Source: an uncultured Ruminococcus sp. (lineage in GTDB: Bacteria > Bacillota > Clostridia > Oscillospirales > Acutalibacteraceae). From it: a DNA stretch of 64,000 nucleotides. Shown here one piece after another: positions 7,505 to 15,941 of this stretch. The position numbers and the translations under genes are program-made. Positions within the stretch are counted from its first letter, which is position 1. Each line of letters starts with the position of its first letter. Where the stretch lies: contig CACWOX010000007.1 of the NCBI GenBank assembly GCA_902762615.1, positions 1 to 64,000 of the forward strand, in the 5' to 3' direction. The notes under the pieces were generated by a model. It worked only from the letters and a program-made list of their open reading frames with translations, did not search any database and was not told the DNA's origin.

Positions 7505-9610
7505 TTACGATTTCTTTTCATTATATATAAATATCTTTTCATCCGTCAAATTACTATTTATTAATGCGCATTCCTCTTCATCTACGCCAACATAATGATT
7601 TATTAATGCTTCTATTTCTGAAGCAATTTTATTAACCTTATTGTTGTGATCCTCACAAAGTTTAGATGCTTTATCATAAGACTCATTATCTTCTTTTTGA
7701 ATTAATGGTTCGAATTGTTCTAAGAACTCTTTTTCGAGAGAGAGTATGGCTTCAACTTTATCTTTTATTATTTTATCATCATAATAGCCTCTTATATATG
7801 GAACTAAATAGTTTCTTATTAACATTGGAGATAAAACAAATGTATGTCTATCTTTTTGTAAAGAAGCCCATATAAAAATATTAGATTTAAGCCATGCAAT
7901 GATATGATACATAGAAATATTATCTTTATAAAATCGCTCATTTGGCTTTAATAAAACCGATGGTGTATGACATTCGAAATAGCACGGCTCGTTTGCTTCT
8001 ATAATATGACATCCTCCTCCAAAATAAAAAACAATAGATGATGTTTTTATTTCAGTTAATTGATTACAATAGTCAATATCATCATTTTGATATACTGGAC
8101 ACGAGAACCTTACATAAGAATCCTCATAACGAGGTCCTGTCATAACTGTAAAATAAGTATTTCCAAGAGCTTGTCCATTGGTTTTAAAAATCTTTTCATA
8201 TTTTTCGTTTTTATTAACTTTAGTAAATGCTTCAATGTCAAAGTAATATGTAATCGGAACACAGAATAATTTAACTTTATCATAAATTGCGTATTTAGAA
8301 ACAGGATTTAATACAGAACGCATTATATCTATTGTTTCCAGAATATTTCGATCGTTCTTTTTACTAAAATCTTTTAATTCGAGTAAAATTCGTTTCCGTA
8401 TTAATTCCTCAGTCTCTCTAATCGAAGCTAGTTTAGATCCTTTTTTTTCGTCAAAAATATTTAGTTGATCATTACTGTTAATTAATAATCTGCTTTCATT
8501 GGATTTAATAACAATTACTCCGACACTTTTACCATTTCCGAGTTGTTCGGTTCTACATTTTATCATGGTATACCTAGTATTGTTTTTTTCCTTTATACCC
8601 TTAAATACCTGATTTACTGTATCCTCAATTTGTTGACAGTCTAATGACATACCGGATTTCTTATACTTTTCTTTAAAGCCTAATAATATACAACCATCAC
8701 CATTATTCATTATTGCGCACATCGAGTTTTCAACATCATTAATATCGTTTATGTATATAGTTGGTTTATACTCTGTGCATTTCTTTACATAATCAATAAA
8801 GTCTTGCTTTTCTGTATCACTTATTGAGTCTTCTGGCGATTCAATTGATCTTTTTAAATCATTAAAAGAAAAATCTAACAGCTTAAAATACGAGTGCTTT
8901 TTTCCAATATTTTTTTGTTCATGTGCATCAGACGCGTTAATACAAACAAAAGGCTTGATCCTTTTATACTCCGTATCATTTCTTGTCAATTCCCTAATAT
9001 TTTCCAACTGTTTGGTATTATTGCATGTAATAGCTGAGATTACATTAGATTTAAATATTGACGCGCGATAAGTACCTTCAAGCACCTTCCAAATTCCTTT
9101 ATCAGAATCTACATGAGGAGCTAAAACAATTTTACCAGTTAATCTTTGATCCGATAATAATGCATTAACATCTTTTTCAGTTACAATGTCATCACAACCA
9201 CGCTTATCAGACGAATAACCAAGATCAGTCAATAAGTCATCTAAATCGTGTTTTGATTCTTCATCAGAAAGAACTATTATATGAACTCCTGGATTAACTG
9301 TAATTTCAACACCCAAAATAATAGCTACTTGATCAAATAGATTTTTATGTTCTTGAATAATAATGCTCTCTTGTTCAGATACAGAATATTTTTGAGCAAA
9401 TCTATATTCTTGGAGCGCTGAATCTTTTAGCCTCATTAGTGTTTCATAGCCTTCTATTGTATTGTGATCAGTAATCGCAATCATTCTTACACCGTTTTCA
9501 ACAGCACTTTTTAATATTTGCCAATAGCCTTCTTCATCTTTCACTCCTTTGTAACACTTTGAAGCCGGCGTATGTACATGCAAGTCTACTTTATAAAATT
9601 TATTATCCAT
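7505..9610 (-). CDS. PHP phosphoesterase + AlbA/Schlafen-like + HsdS-like (TRD) fusion protein
   Basis: The 701-aa protein appears to have three parts. Residues 1-240 are a PHP metal-dependent phosphoesterase: H11-x-H13 (DLHVHT), T47-D48-H49-N50, a GVEI Glu, LAPH and a final SDAHE near 226. Residues about 280-420 resemble the AlbA_2/Schlafen domain (VENSMCAIMNNGDGCILLGF). Residues about 480-660 resemble a type I/type IIG target recognition domain: a GGGCHIIE...FECHTPSVLLKP stretch, then SMYHIIAWLKSNIFIW, SPMLIRNYLVPYI and a coiled segment. It lies 35 bp downstream of the MmeI-like gene on the same strand. The gene is clearly more AT-rich than its surroundings, a sign of separate acquisition. 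Role in phage defence is inference; the TRD call is the least certain. Confidence 0.7.
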   Translation of the reverse strand: MDNKFYKVDLHVHTPASKCYKGVKDEEGYWQILKSAVENGVRMIAITDHNTIEGYETLMRLKDSALQEYRFAQKYSVSEQESIIIQEHKNLFDQVAIILGVEITVNPGVHIIVLSDEESKHDLDDLLTDLGYSSDKRGCDDIVTEKDVNALLSDQRLTGKIVLAPHVDSDKGIWKVLEGTYRASIFKSNVISAITCNNTKQLENIRELTRNDTEYKRIKPFVCINASDAHEQKNIGKKHSYFKLLDFSFNDLKRSIESPEDSISDTEKQDFIDYVKKCTEYKPTIYINDINDVENSMCAIMNNGDGCILLGFKEKYKKSGMSLDCQQIEDTVNQVFKGIKEKNNTRYTMIKCRTEQLGNGKSVGVIVIKSNESRLLINSNDQLNIFDEKKGSKLASIRETEELIRKRILLELKDFSKKNDRNILETIDIMRSVLNPVSKYAIYDKVKLFCVPITYYFDIEAFTKVNKNEKYEKIFKTNGQALGNTYFTVMTGPRYEDSYVRFSCPVYQNDDIDYCNQLTEIKTSSIVFYFGGGCHIIEANEPCYFECHTPSVLLKPNERFYKDNISMYHIIAWLKSNIFIWASLQKDRHTFVLSPMLIRNYLVPYIRGYYDDKIIKDKVEAILSLEKEFLEQFEPLIQKEDNESYDKASKLCEDHNNKVNKIASEIEALINHYVGVDEEECALINSNLTDEKIFIYNEKKS

Positions 9611-9645
9611 AAATTCACCTCATTAATTATTTATCTCTTGTTTTA

Positions 9646-12429
9646 TTATCCTTCCGTCAATTTCTGATACATCTTCATCAGCTCAGCGACGCACTCGCTC
9701 TCGGTCATTTTCACGCTGAATCCGTAAGCCTTCATCACGGCTTTGTCGTTCTGCTGGTGAGCCTTGCGAAGCTCAGGGGGCATGGTGGTTTCGTCATAGA
9801 GATCGGCAAGGGAACAATCCGGATATTGTGCGCGTGCGTCAAGTATCATCTGTGCGGTTTGTTCTATTGCGACTTTCTGCTCTGGCGTAGGCGACGGCCA
9901 CGGGAAGTTATTGTAGACGATGTTTACGGAATAGCGATAACGCATTTCAAGTCTTCCAGCAACAATACGCATCCAAGCCATGTGAACATTAGATGTTAAT
10001 ACTCCAAAATGAAATAAAGTAGCATTAGGAACAAATGAAGCTGCATTACTCGCAATTACATCTTTATTAACATATCCTATTGGTATATATCTTCTTTTTT
10101 CTGACGATGTTGCAGGAACCAAAATATAATCAGAACTCGGTTGCTTTATTTCCATGAATTGTGCCGGAAAATCTGAAAATCTTTGTGTTGCTTCTTTTAC
10201 ACTTGATAACCTAAACTTTCTAACAGCCTCCACTCTCTCCATAACATAAGGCATTGAACGTAACTCATTTGGTTTACAATCAACTAGCCATAGACAATAT
10301 CGAGGGTGATTATTGATATAATCATCAGAACCAATAAACGTTCTAAAATACTTTTCAGATTTTGGCTCTCTTTTCAAAAACTCATTCTTTTCTTCTTTGG
10401 TAAAAATTAAATTTCCCCCTTCAACTGGCTTTCCTCCACTTGACATTTTAGGTACATTGAAGATCGGTTTTGTCCTGCTTTCAACAAATACCGTAGGGGC
10501 TTCGATCAAGAATGGATTTATATTCTTGACAGTTTTCTCCGAACCATTGTCAAATATTCGCCTATCTGCCAAATTCAATGCAACACTGAATCCCACAATA
10601 ACACAATGCACATGGGCTTTCAGACTGGCTTCGCTGTCCCATCGGAATGTACGGTGTGCAAAGTCAATATGCACGCCGAAACGGTCATAAAGAGGTTTCC
10701 AGACACCCGCAACCTGTTCGCCCTGTGTAATGCTGTTAGTAGAAACAAACGCTGTGCGGATATTGGTGCCGTCCATAAGCTGTGCCGCCTTGAAATACCA
10801 AGCTGCCACATAATCAATCTTGCCTGCCGTTTTATAGGGCTTGCCTTTTTCATCCACATATATCGACAGCATATCATTTTTCTGTTCTTTTGATTGCAGA
10901 GAATATCCAACAAAAGGCGGATTTCCCATAATGTAGGAGAGGTTGTCCTTCGGCACTACACTTTCCCAATCAATTCGGAGGGAGTTGCCTTCCACAATAT
11001 TCGCATAGGATTTCAACGGCAGAAATTCAATATTGGTCTGAATGATTTCTTCCGTTTCGTGCATCATCTGGCTTTCCGCAATCCAGAGAGCTGTTTTGGC
11101 GACAGTAACGGCAAAATCGTTTATCTCAATGCCATAAAACTGCCCGATACCCACCTTAATGGGATTAAATTCACCTGTGCCGCCGATGAGAATCTGACCT
11201 CCGTGGATTTCTTTCAATGCCTGATTATCTAACCTGCGCAGGCTGATATACGTTTCAGTGAGAAAATTTCCGCTGCCGCAGGCAGGGTCAAGGAACGTGA
11301 GTGACGCGAGCTTGTCACGAAATTGCTCCAGCTTCGCCTTTTTGGTCTTCTCCACTTTGGTTTCACATATCTGAGCAAACTCCGCTTTCAGTTCATCAAG
11401 AAACAGTGGGTCAATGACCTTATGAATGTTTTCAATTGAAGTATAGTGCATACCGCCGGAGCGTCTTGTTTCGGGATTCAGAGTGCTTTCAAAAACTGCG
11501 CCGAAAATGGTAGGACTGATCTCAGACCAATCAAAGCCCTCGCTGGCGTCGTTAATGAGCAAATCCACAATTTCATCGGTAAACCGCGGGATTTCTATAT
11601 TCTCATCGGCAAACAATCCGCCGTTGACATACGGGAAGGCCGCGAGCGCGTCGTCCATATATTTATCGCGCTCTTTCTCTTTGGTGTTCAGTACACGGAA
11701 CAGCTCTATCAGCTTGCCGCGCACCTCATTCGCCGGATATTTTTTCAGATATTGTCCGAACATCTCATGTGTGCCGAAAATCCCCGCGTCCTCGGCATAC
11801 AGACAGAACACCAGTCGCACACACAGCATATTCAGAGATTTGAGCGTTTCCGGACTGTCGGGGTTCTTGTACTGCTTCAATATGGCGTCATAGAGCTTGC
11901 CGACAAGCACTCCAGCTTTTAATGAAATGTCCATCTCCCTTCTGACATTCTCATTTCCCGTGTCAACAAGGAATTGCAGACGGTAATAGTCCTTTGCCAG
12001 ATCTTTGAGAAAAATCTGTTCCGGTTCGCCATTAGGCTTTTCCATGTCATATACAAGAAACTCTCCGAAATTGCAGGTCACAATCCATCGTGGGTGCTTT
12101 GACAAAGGAAGCTCTGTCACATACCGCTTTGCCTGCTGAAACGGATTGAGAAGGCTGCCGTCCGACTGCCTGATGCCCTTGCGCAAATCCTTATCCAGAC
12201 TCTTCTGCTCGATCATAACCTTTGTGGAAGAAATATATCCGTCAATGAAAGACGTATGATCCAAATGCACCTGATCTTCAAAGCTGATGAAACCGGCAAT
12301 GTCTTCCACACCGTAGACATTCACTAATAAATCTATCCAGAATTGCTGTGACTGGCCTTTTTCATACCCCTTGCCTTTCCACCGTTCCGCAAACTCCTTT
12401 GCCGCCTTCTTCTGCTCTTTTTCTGTCAT
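9646..12429 (-). CDS. MmeI-like (type IIL) restriction-modification enzyme
   Basis: Single-chain enzymes of this family methylate adenine in their site and cut at a distance. The 927-aa length matches MmeI (about 919). The N-terminal nuclease core shows D63 and E74-Q-K76 (DGYISSTKVMIEQKS). A helical connector follows, then an N6-adenine methyltransferase with DPACGSGNFL near residue 380 and NPPF near residue 500. The target recognition region is about 600-830, and its DNA (roughly 9980-10580) is noticeably more AT-rich than the rest of the gene, which suggests exchange of the specificity region. It has its own promoter at 12464-12491 and a GGGAG ribosome-binding site. The PHP fusion gene follows in the same direction and is probably co-transcribed. 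Confidence 0.9.
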   Translation of the reverse strand: MTEKEQKKAAKEFAERWKGKGYEKGQSQQFWIDLLVNVYGVEDIAGFISFEDQVHLDHTSFIDGYISSTKVMIEQKSLDKDLRKGIRQSDGSLLNPFQQAKRYVTELPLSKHPRWIVTCNFGEFLVYDMEKPNGEPEQIFLKDLAKDYYRLQFLVDTGNENVRREMDISLKAGVLVGKLYDAILKQYKNPDSPETLKSLNMLCVRLVFCLYAEDAGIFGTHEMFGQYLKKYPANEVRGKLIELFRVLNTKEKERDKYMDDALAAFPYVNGGLFADENIEIPRFTDEIVDLLINDASEGFDWSEISPTIFGAVFESTLNPETRRSGGMHYTSIENIHKVIDPLFLDELKAEFAQICETKVEKTKKAKLEQFRDKLASLTFLDPACGSGNFLTETYISLRRLDNQALKEIHGGQILIGGTGEFNPIKVGIGQFYGIEINDFAVTVAKTALWIAESQMMHETEEIIQTNIEFLPLKSYANIVEGNSLRIDWESVVPKDNLSYIMGNPPFVGYSLQSKEQKNDMLSIYVDEKGKPYKTAGKIDYVAAWYFKAAQLMDGTNIRTAFVSTNSITQGEQVAGVWKPLYDRFGVHIDFAHRTFRWDSEASLKAHVHCVIVGFSVALNLADRRIFDNGSEKTVKNINPFLIEAPTVFVESRTKPIFNVPKMSSGGKPVEGGNLIFTKEEKNEFLKREPKSEKYFRTFIGSDDYINNHPRYCLWLVDCKPNELRSMPYVMERVEAVRKFRLSSVKEATQRFSDFPAQFMEIKQPSSDYILVPATSSEKRRYIPIGYVNKDVIASNAASFVPNATLFHFGVLTSNVHMAWMRIVAGRLEMRYRYSVNIVYNNFPWPSPTPEQKVAIEQTAQMILDARAQYPDCSLADLYDETTMPPELRKAHQQNDKAVMKAYGFSVKMTESECVAELMKMYQKLTEG

Positions 12430-12463
12430 AATATCGTCTCCCGAATCATTGTGATTATTTATT

Positions 12464-12491
12464 ATTATACCATATTTTGTGGAGATTGCAA
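12464..12491 (-). promoter_or_regulatory. Promoter of the MmeI-like/PHP gene pair
   Basis: On the minus strand TTGCAA (12491-12486), a 16-base spacer and TATAAT (12469-12464) lie 35 bp upstream of the MmeI-like start. It is downstream of the relaxase remnant, so the restriction genes form their own transcription unit. Confidence 0.75.
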
Positions 12492-12520
12492 TATATTTTT
12501 ATAATAGTTGCTCTTTTTTT

Positions 12521-13134
12521 CTACCTTTTGCATTGCATCGTATCTCTGCTTTTTCTCACACCTGATTCTATCACCCGCTCCTGCTCCATCCAATCCCTGA
12601 TCTTCGGTATATCCTCTTCAATCCGCTGGGCAACCTGCTTCTGCTTGCGCAGCGGAACGAGTTTCTTCGTGATCGCTTTGGCTTGCTCTTTCAAGTTGGC
12701 AGCTTCATCTGGTGATTTCGCACGACGCAGTTTGAGCCGCAGGGAATAGCGTTGCTGTTCAGATGTGTGGTGACGACAATCTCGTATTCATCGCCCCACA
12801 TACGTCGTGCTGTTTCCATGCCGATCTGGTGTGCCTCTTCCGGTGTGACTTCTCCTGTGACAAAACTCTGGTAGCCGTGGTAGGCGACATTCCCGCCGAG
12901 TTTGCCGAATCGTCGCTTGGTATCCATCATGCACTGATAGGCTCTCTGTTTCGGACAGTTGATGGCTGAAACATACATCTTCTGGTCGGTTTTCCGGTCG
13001 TTCTCCGCATATCGAATTGTCTTCCATAAATCATCGTCCATAAATCGCTTGTCGATCGTCTTGTCTGGATTTTCCGCATAGTCAATTACGTCTTTCAATC
13101 TCGACTTGACTGGCCAAAATCCGGTACTTGCCAT
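12521..13134 (-). pseudogene. Relaxase gene with a large internal deletion and frame change
   Basis: Residues 1-124 (13134 to about 12760) read as the N-terminus of a mobilization relaxase up to EIVVTTHLN, just where the metal-binding HxH segment should follow. The frame then runs on as unrelated SNAIPCGSNC.... In the next frame, from about 12757 to the stop at 12521, there is a typical relaxase C-terminal tail (QQRYSLRLKLRRAKSPDEAANLKEQ... ending in CKR). The middle of the gene, including the HxH residues, has therefore been lost. The product cannot act as a relaxase, so the island can no longer start its own transfer. Confidence 0.75.
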
Positions 13135-13442
13135 GCTGCCGCCTCCTTCCGAATCTGTTCCGCCGTTTGCTTTGGCGGCTCTGTAACCGCTTGGTGGATT
13201 TCGTCAAACAGTTGTAACGCTGCCGTTTCCGTTGCCGGAGACAAGTTCCGGTTGAGCAGCTCGCTGAGCTTCGCGTTGAAGCTGTAAAAGCCGTCAGGGA
13301 CAGCAGCTCTCGGCACAAATCCCAATGCCCGCTTGCGGATATATTCAGCGGTAGACAGACCGCAGCTTCTTGCCAAATCTTCAATCTTCTGTTTCTCCTG
13401 CGGAGACACACGGAGATACAAACGCTCCTGCTTCTCTTTCAT
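13095..13442 (-). CDS. MobC-like relaxosome accessory protein
   Basis: This 115-aa protein (MKEKQERLYLRVSPQEKQKIEDLARSCGLSTAEYIRKRALGF...) has the ribbon-helix-helix-type N-terminus of plasmid mobilization (MobC) proteins, which bind oriT and help the relaxase. The ATG at 13442 is chosen because AAGGAAGGG lies just upstream; the frame is open further upstream without a site. Its 3' end overlaps the relaxase start by 40 bp, the usual mobC-relaxase arrangement. It seems intact although the relaxase is broken. Confidence 0.8.
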   Translation of the reverse strand: MKEKQERLYLRVSPQEKQKIEDLARSCGLSTAEYIRKRALGFVPRAAVPDGFYSFNAKLSELLNRNLSPATETAALQLFDEIHQAVTEPPKQTAEQIRKEAAAWQVPDFGQSSRD

Positions 13443-13445
13443 ATA

Positions 13446-13545
13446 ATCCCTTCCTTCTGTCAGATGCGGGTTAGGGGTGTCCCTTAATTTCGGAACCTGC
13501 CGTACAAGTTCCCTGCTTGCTACAGTGTGAGACGCGCCTCCCTTT
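13446..13545. other. Candidate oriT region upstream of mobC
   Basis: The stretch directly upstream of mobC has an inverted repeat GGAAC/GTTCC (13492-13496, 13508-13512) and a GGGGTGTCCC element near 13474, and the frame through it is open without a start signal. Transfer origins commonly lie upstream of mobC-relaxase pairs. No nick site is recognised, so this is a positional suggestion only. Confidence 0.3.
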
Positions 13546-13591
13546 GAAATTCTCTCGTTCTCCATTCTTTGCAAAATCCATTCTTTCCAAT

Positions 13592-13732
13592 GGCACGGAA
13601 AACCTGCCTTTCCGGCACGCTTTTTTCAGAAATGGCACGAAATCAGGGCATTTCCGGCACGGGACTTTTTTCACGTGCCAGAATCAGCCTTTTTTGGCAC
13701 AAGTCCGTGCCGTTTTTGCCCGATTCTGGCAC
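13592..13732. repeat. Array of eight GGCAC/GTGCC elements with about 21-bp phasing
   Basis: GGCAC occurs on the plus strand at 13592, 13614, 13634, 13656, 13696 and 13728, and its complement GTGCC at 13675 and 13707. Most neighbouring copies are 20-22 bp apart, that is two helical turns, so they face the same side of the helix. Flanks are partly shared: TGGCACG, TTCCGGCACG. This noncoding stretch between tnpV and mobC is a probable binding array for a regulator or relaxosome/replication protein. Confidence 0.7.
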
Positions 13733-13786
13733 AGAAGATAAAAGGGAGCGGAAGTCGGTTGATTCGATCTCCACACCCTTGTCTGG

Positions 13787-14167
13787 CTAGGCGAAGATGA
13801 TTTCCGCATTGACCATCTCGGTTGCCCTGCTGCCAATGTTGTTCATCTTCTGTACCCATAGCATTTGGTTTTCGGCTTTGAACTGTTCGGTGACACCTTC
13901 CTGCTGGGCAAGTGCCGTTACTGCCCGAAAATAGAAATCCGTTGCCCGCCTGTCGATATCCGCGAGATAGGAATGCAGCTTTCCGCTGGTCAACAGATTG
14001 GTGTAGTGTACCTGCTTGTAATGCCTGATATAAGCCAAATGCTGTCTACCCCAAGTGCCTATTGGCTCGGTGGATTCTTCTTCCTGTGTCGGCACCAGAT
14101 TCGGGAGAAGGTAATCTCCATGCTGTGAATAAGTACCGCCCATTTCTTCAAAAAATGTTTGAATCAT
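13787..14167 (-). CDS. tnpV: TnpV-family protein
   Basis: The 126-aa protein matches the TnpV family known from Tn4451/Tn4453-type mobilizable elements: FEEMGGTYSQHGDYLLPNL at the N-terminus, WGRQHLAYIRHYKQVHYTNLLTSGKLHSYLADID in the middle and QFKAENQMLWVQKMNNIGSRATEMVNAEII at the end. Its molecular function is not established. No large serine recombinase (TnpX) accompanies it here; the island uses a tyrosine integrase instead, so TnpV is a travelling module. GCAGGAA precedes the ATG. Confidence 0.85.
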   Translation of the reverse strand: MIQTFFEEMGGTYSQHGDYLLPNLVPTQEEESTEPIGTWGRQHLAYIRHYKQVHYTNLLTSGKLHSYLADIDRRATDFYFRAVTALAQQEGVTEQFKAENQMLWVQKMNNIGSRATEMVNAEIIFA

Positions 14168-14217
14168 TTTCCATTCCTGCCTTTCTTCTTAATTGATTTT
14201 TTGTGATCATTCCTGTC

Positions 14218-14298
14218 TGTGACGGTTGTGACGATTGTGACGGTTAATTTACACCCCTACTATCAAAATCATCGTCACTCATCGTCACAATCGTCACG
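14218..14298. repeat. Iteron-like module A (3 direct + 3 inverted 9-mers)
   Basis: Three tandem 9-mers, TGTGACGGT, TGTGACGAT, TGTGACGGT (14218-14244), are followed after about 26 bp by three inverted copies of the type ATCGTCACN (14271, 14281, 14290). The halves can also pair into a long imperfect hairpin. The module sits downstream of the RepA-like ATPase gene. Confidence 0.8.
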
Positions 14299-14392
14299 CC
14301 TCTCCATTTTTGTCTTGTTATAATATTTTTATATTCATACATTATCAGCATAACCCGTAATAAGAGGCGAAGCCGATGTGAATATTCCTACC

Positions 14393-14477
14393 TGTGACGG
14401 TTGTGACGATTGTGACGGTTAAATTGACCCCCCCCTTACTTTCAAATTCATCGTCACAACCGTCACACATTGTCACA
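14393..14477. repeat. Iteron-like module B (3 direct + 3 inverted 9-mers)
   Basis: This is the same design as module A: TGTGACGGT, TGTGACGAT, TGTGACGGT at 14393-14419, a spacer with a run of eight C (14428-14435), then ATCGTCACA, ACCGTCACA and ATTGTCACA at 14450, 14459 and 14469. The last copy contains the stop codon of the RepA-like gene. Between the modules (14299-14392) is AT-rich DNA. Confidence 0.8.
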
Positions 14478-15615
14478 CCTGATTCAATGTCAGTGTAATG
14501 AATCTGCCGTCGCGTTTGCGGAAGGTTTCATATCTTACTCCAAACTCATTCAGCAGCCTTCCCGCGATTACATTCAGTTTCTTAGTCAAGGCATTAGGCG
14601 AAAGATCGGAATGGAGAAGTGCTGCCAGATCGGTTGCCGTTCCCTGCCATTTCGGGCAGTCTGGCGTGATGTGCTTGGCAATCTCCACAAGAAGCGGTTC
14701 GGGCGGTTCCTTCCACAGTTCCACTTCGGCTTTTACCAGTTCCCATGTCAGGTTTTCCGCATTCCGGACAAGCTCCAACCGCTGGTCTTGCTGATCTCTG
14801 CCCGAAATATCCAGCGTCGCTTTGTTGGACGTGCGCTTTTCTTTCTGGAGGATAAAGGCTCCGTCTGCCGCGCCGAGCAATCCGTTGGTGCCGGAGATCA
14901 TATCGAAGGAATCATCTGATTTCTGCTTTCGCGTGTGGTGAACGAGGATGATACACACGCCTGTTTTCTCTGCTATTTCTTTCATCGCCGCGATAAATTC
15001 GTAATCCCTCTGGTAGCTGTAATCTGAGCCGACGTCACGAACCTTTTGCAGCGTGTCAATGATAATCAGGCGCGTGTCTCGGTGTCGGTTGATAAATCCC
15101 TGAATCTGCTCGCACAGTCCGTCGCCTAAGTGGTGGGAGTTCACTGCGAAGTGAAGATTGTCTGTCGTTTCCGTTCCGAACATCTTGTACATTCGCCTTT
15201 GGAGTCGGCAGTAATCATCTTCCAGTGCGAAATACAGGACGGTACTTTGTCTGACGGGGAACTGCTTCCAGAGCGGAATGCCCGTGCTGACGTGGTAGGC
15301 AAGCTGCGCCATCAGAAAGCTCTTTCCCAGCTTCGGCGCTCCTACGAACAGATACACACCGGAATTGAGCAATCCTTCCACAATCGGTGGTTTCAAGCTG
15401 TAAACCGAATTATACAACTCGTTCATTGTGATGGTGTCAACATATTCCTCGTCAAAGTCCAGATTTTGATAATCAAAATCATTTTCATTATTTGCTTCAA
15501 AACTATTGCTTTTTTCGTCATAATCGGTTATACTATTACCGTAATCGTTATTTGACTGCTCTTCATCTGCTGCAACAGATGGGTTAAGAGCGGTCATTTC
15601 TTTTTCATACGCCAT
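14473..15615 (-). CDS. RepA-like AAA/RecA-fold ATPase (possible replicative helicase)
   Basis: The 380-aa protein has an acidic N-terminus (about 1-75) and a RecA-fold ATPase core: Walker A GAPKLGKSFLM near residue 92, a YFALEDDYCRLQRRM segment, Walker B RLIIIDTLQKV, and LVHHTRKQ. This is the pattern of RepA-type (RSF1010-like) and DnaB-like helicase ATPases found in many integrative elements. The C-terminal 80 residues look like a winged helix (LAALLHSDLSPNALTKKLNVIAGRLL). Its stop lies inside an iteron-like module, which supports a replication role for the excised island (inference). It directly follows the small RHH-type gene. Confidence 0.78.
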   Translation of the reverse strand: MAYEKEMTALNPSVAADEEQSNNDYGNSITDYDEKSNSFEANNENDFDYQNLDFDEEYVDTITMNELYNSVYSLKPPIVEGLLNSGVYLFVGAPKLGKSFLMAQLAYHVSTGIPLWKQFPVRQSTVLYFALEDDYCRLQRRMYKMFGTETTDNLHFAVNSHHLGDGLCEQIQGFINRHRDTRLIIIDTLQKVRDVGSDYSYQRDYEFIAAMKEIAEKTGVCIILVHHTRKQKSDDSFDMISGTNGLLGAADGAFILQKEKRTSNKATLDISGRDQQDQRLELVRNAENLTWELVKAEVELWKEPPEPLLVEIAKHITPDCPKWQGTATDLAALLHSDLSPNALTKKLNVIAGRLLNEFGVRYETFRKRDGRFITLTLNQV

Positions 15616-15939
15616 CTACACTTCTCCTTTCATTTCGCCGAGAATAGTGGCAATCATTCCGATCAGTTCTTTAAGCTCATCTGAAATCTCGCTGCTATCG
15701 CTGATTCGTTGCAATTCCTGCAATATTCGGCTCATTTCGATTCGGAGTGCTTTGTATACTCTCGGATTGCTCTCCACCGTAATTTCTCGGTCAGCCAGTC
15801 GCTTCATAATATAATCCTGCTTCGTCAGCCCTGACAGGGCAACCAGTCTGTCAAGCTGCTGCGCTTCTTCTGGCGACGCCCGAAAACTCACCATGACGTT
15901 TCGCCACCGATTCTTCGCGTCAACACGTTTGGCGGACAT
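15616..15939 (-). CDS. Small RHH/MobC-like mobilization protein
   Basis: This 107-aa protein has an N-terminal MVSFRASPEEAQQLDRLVALSGLTKQDYIMKRLADREI stretch, the beta-helix-helix pattern of ribbon-helix-helix or MobC-type proteins, followed by a helical C-terminus. It lies between the integrase (2-base gap) and the RepA-like ATPase, whose ATG follows its stop directly, so all three are co-transcribed. It may regulate that operon or act at oriT; the sequence does not say which. Confidence 0.72.
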   Translation of the reverse strand: MSAKRVDAKNRWRNVMVSFRASPEEAQQLDRLVALSGLTKQDYIMKRLADREITVESNPRVYKALRIEMSRILQELQRISDSSEISDELKELIGMIATILGEMKGEV

Positions 15940-15941
15940 CT

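Noticed and set aside
10606-11922. Several long open frames on the plus strand opposite the MmeI-like gene
   Set aside because: They are antisense shadows without ribosome-binding sites or recognisable domains; the minus-strand gene has clear motifs over the whole length.
12477-12749. Plus-strand small gene next to the relaxase remnant
   Set aside because: The complementary minus-strand frame reads as a relaxase C-terminal tail, which explains the open frame.
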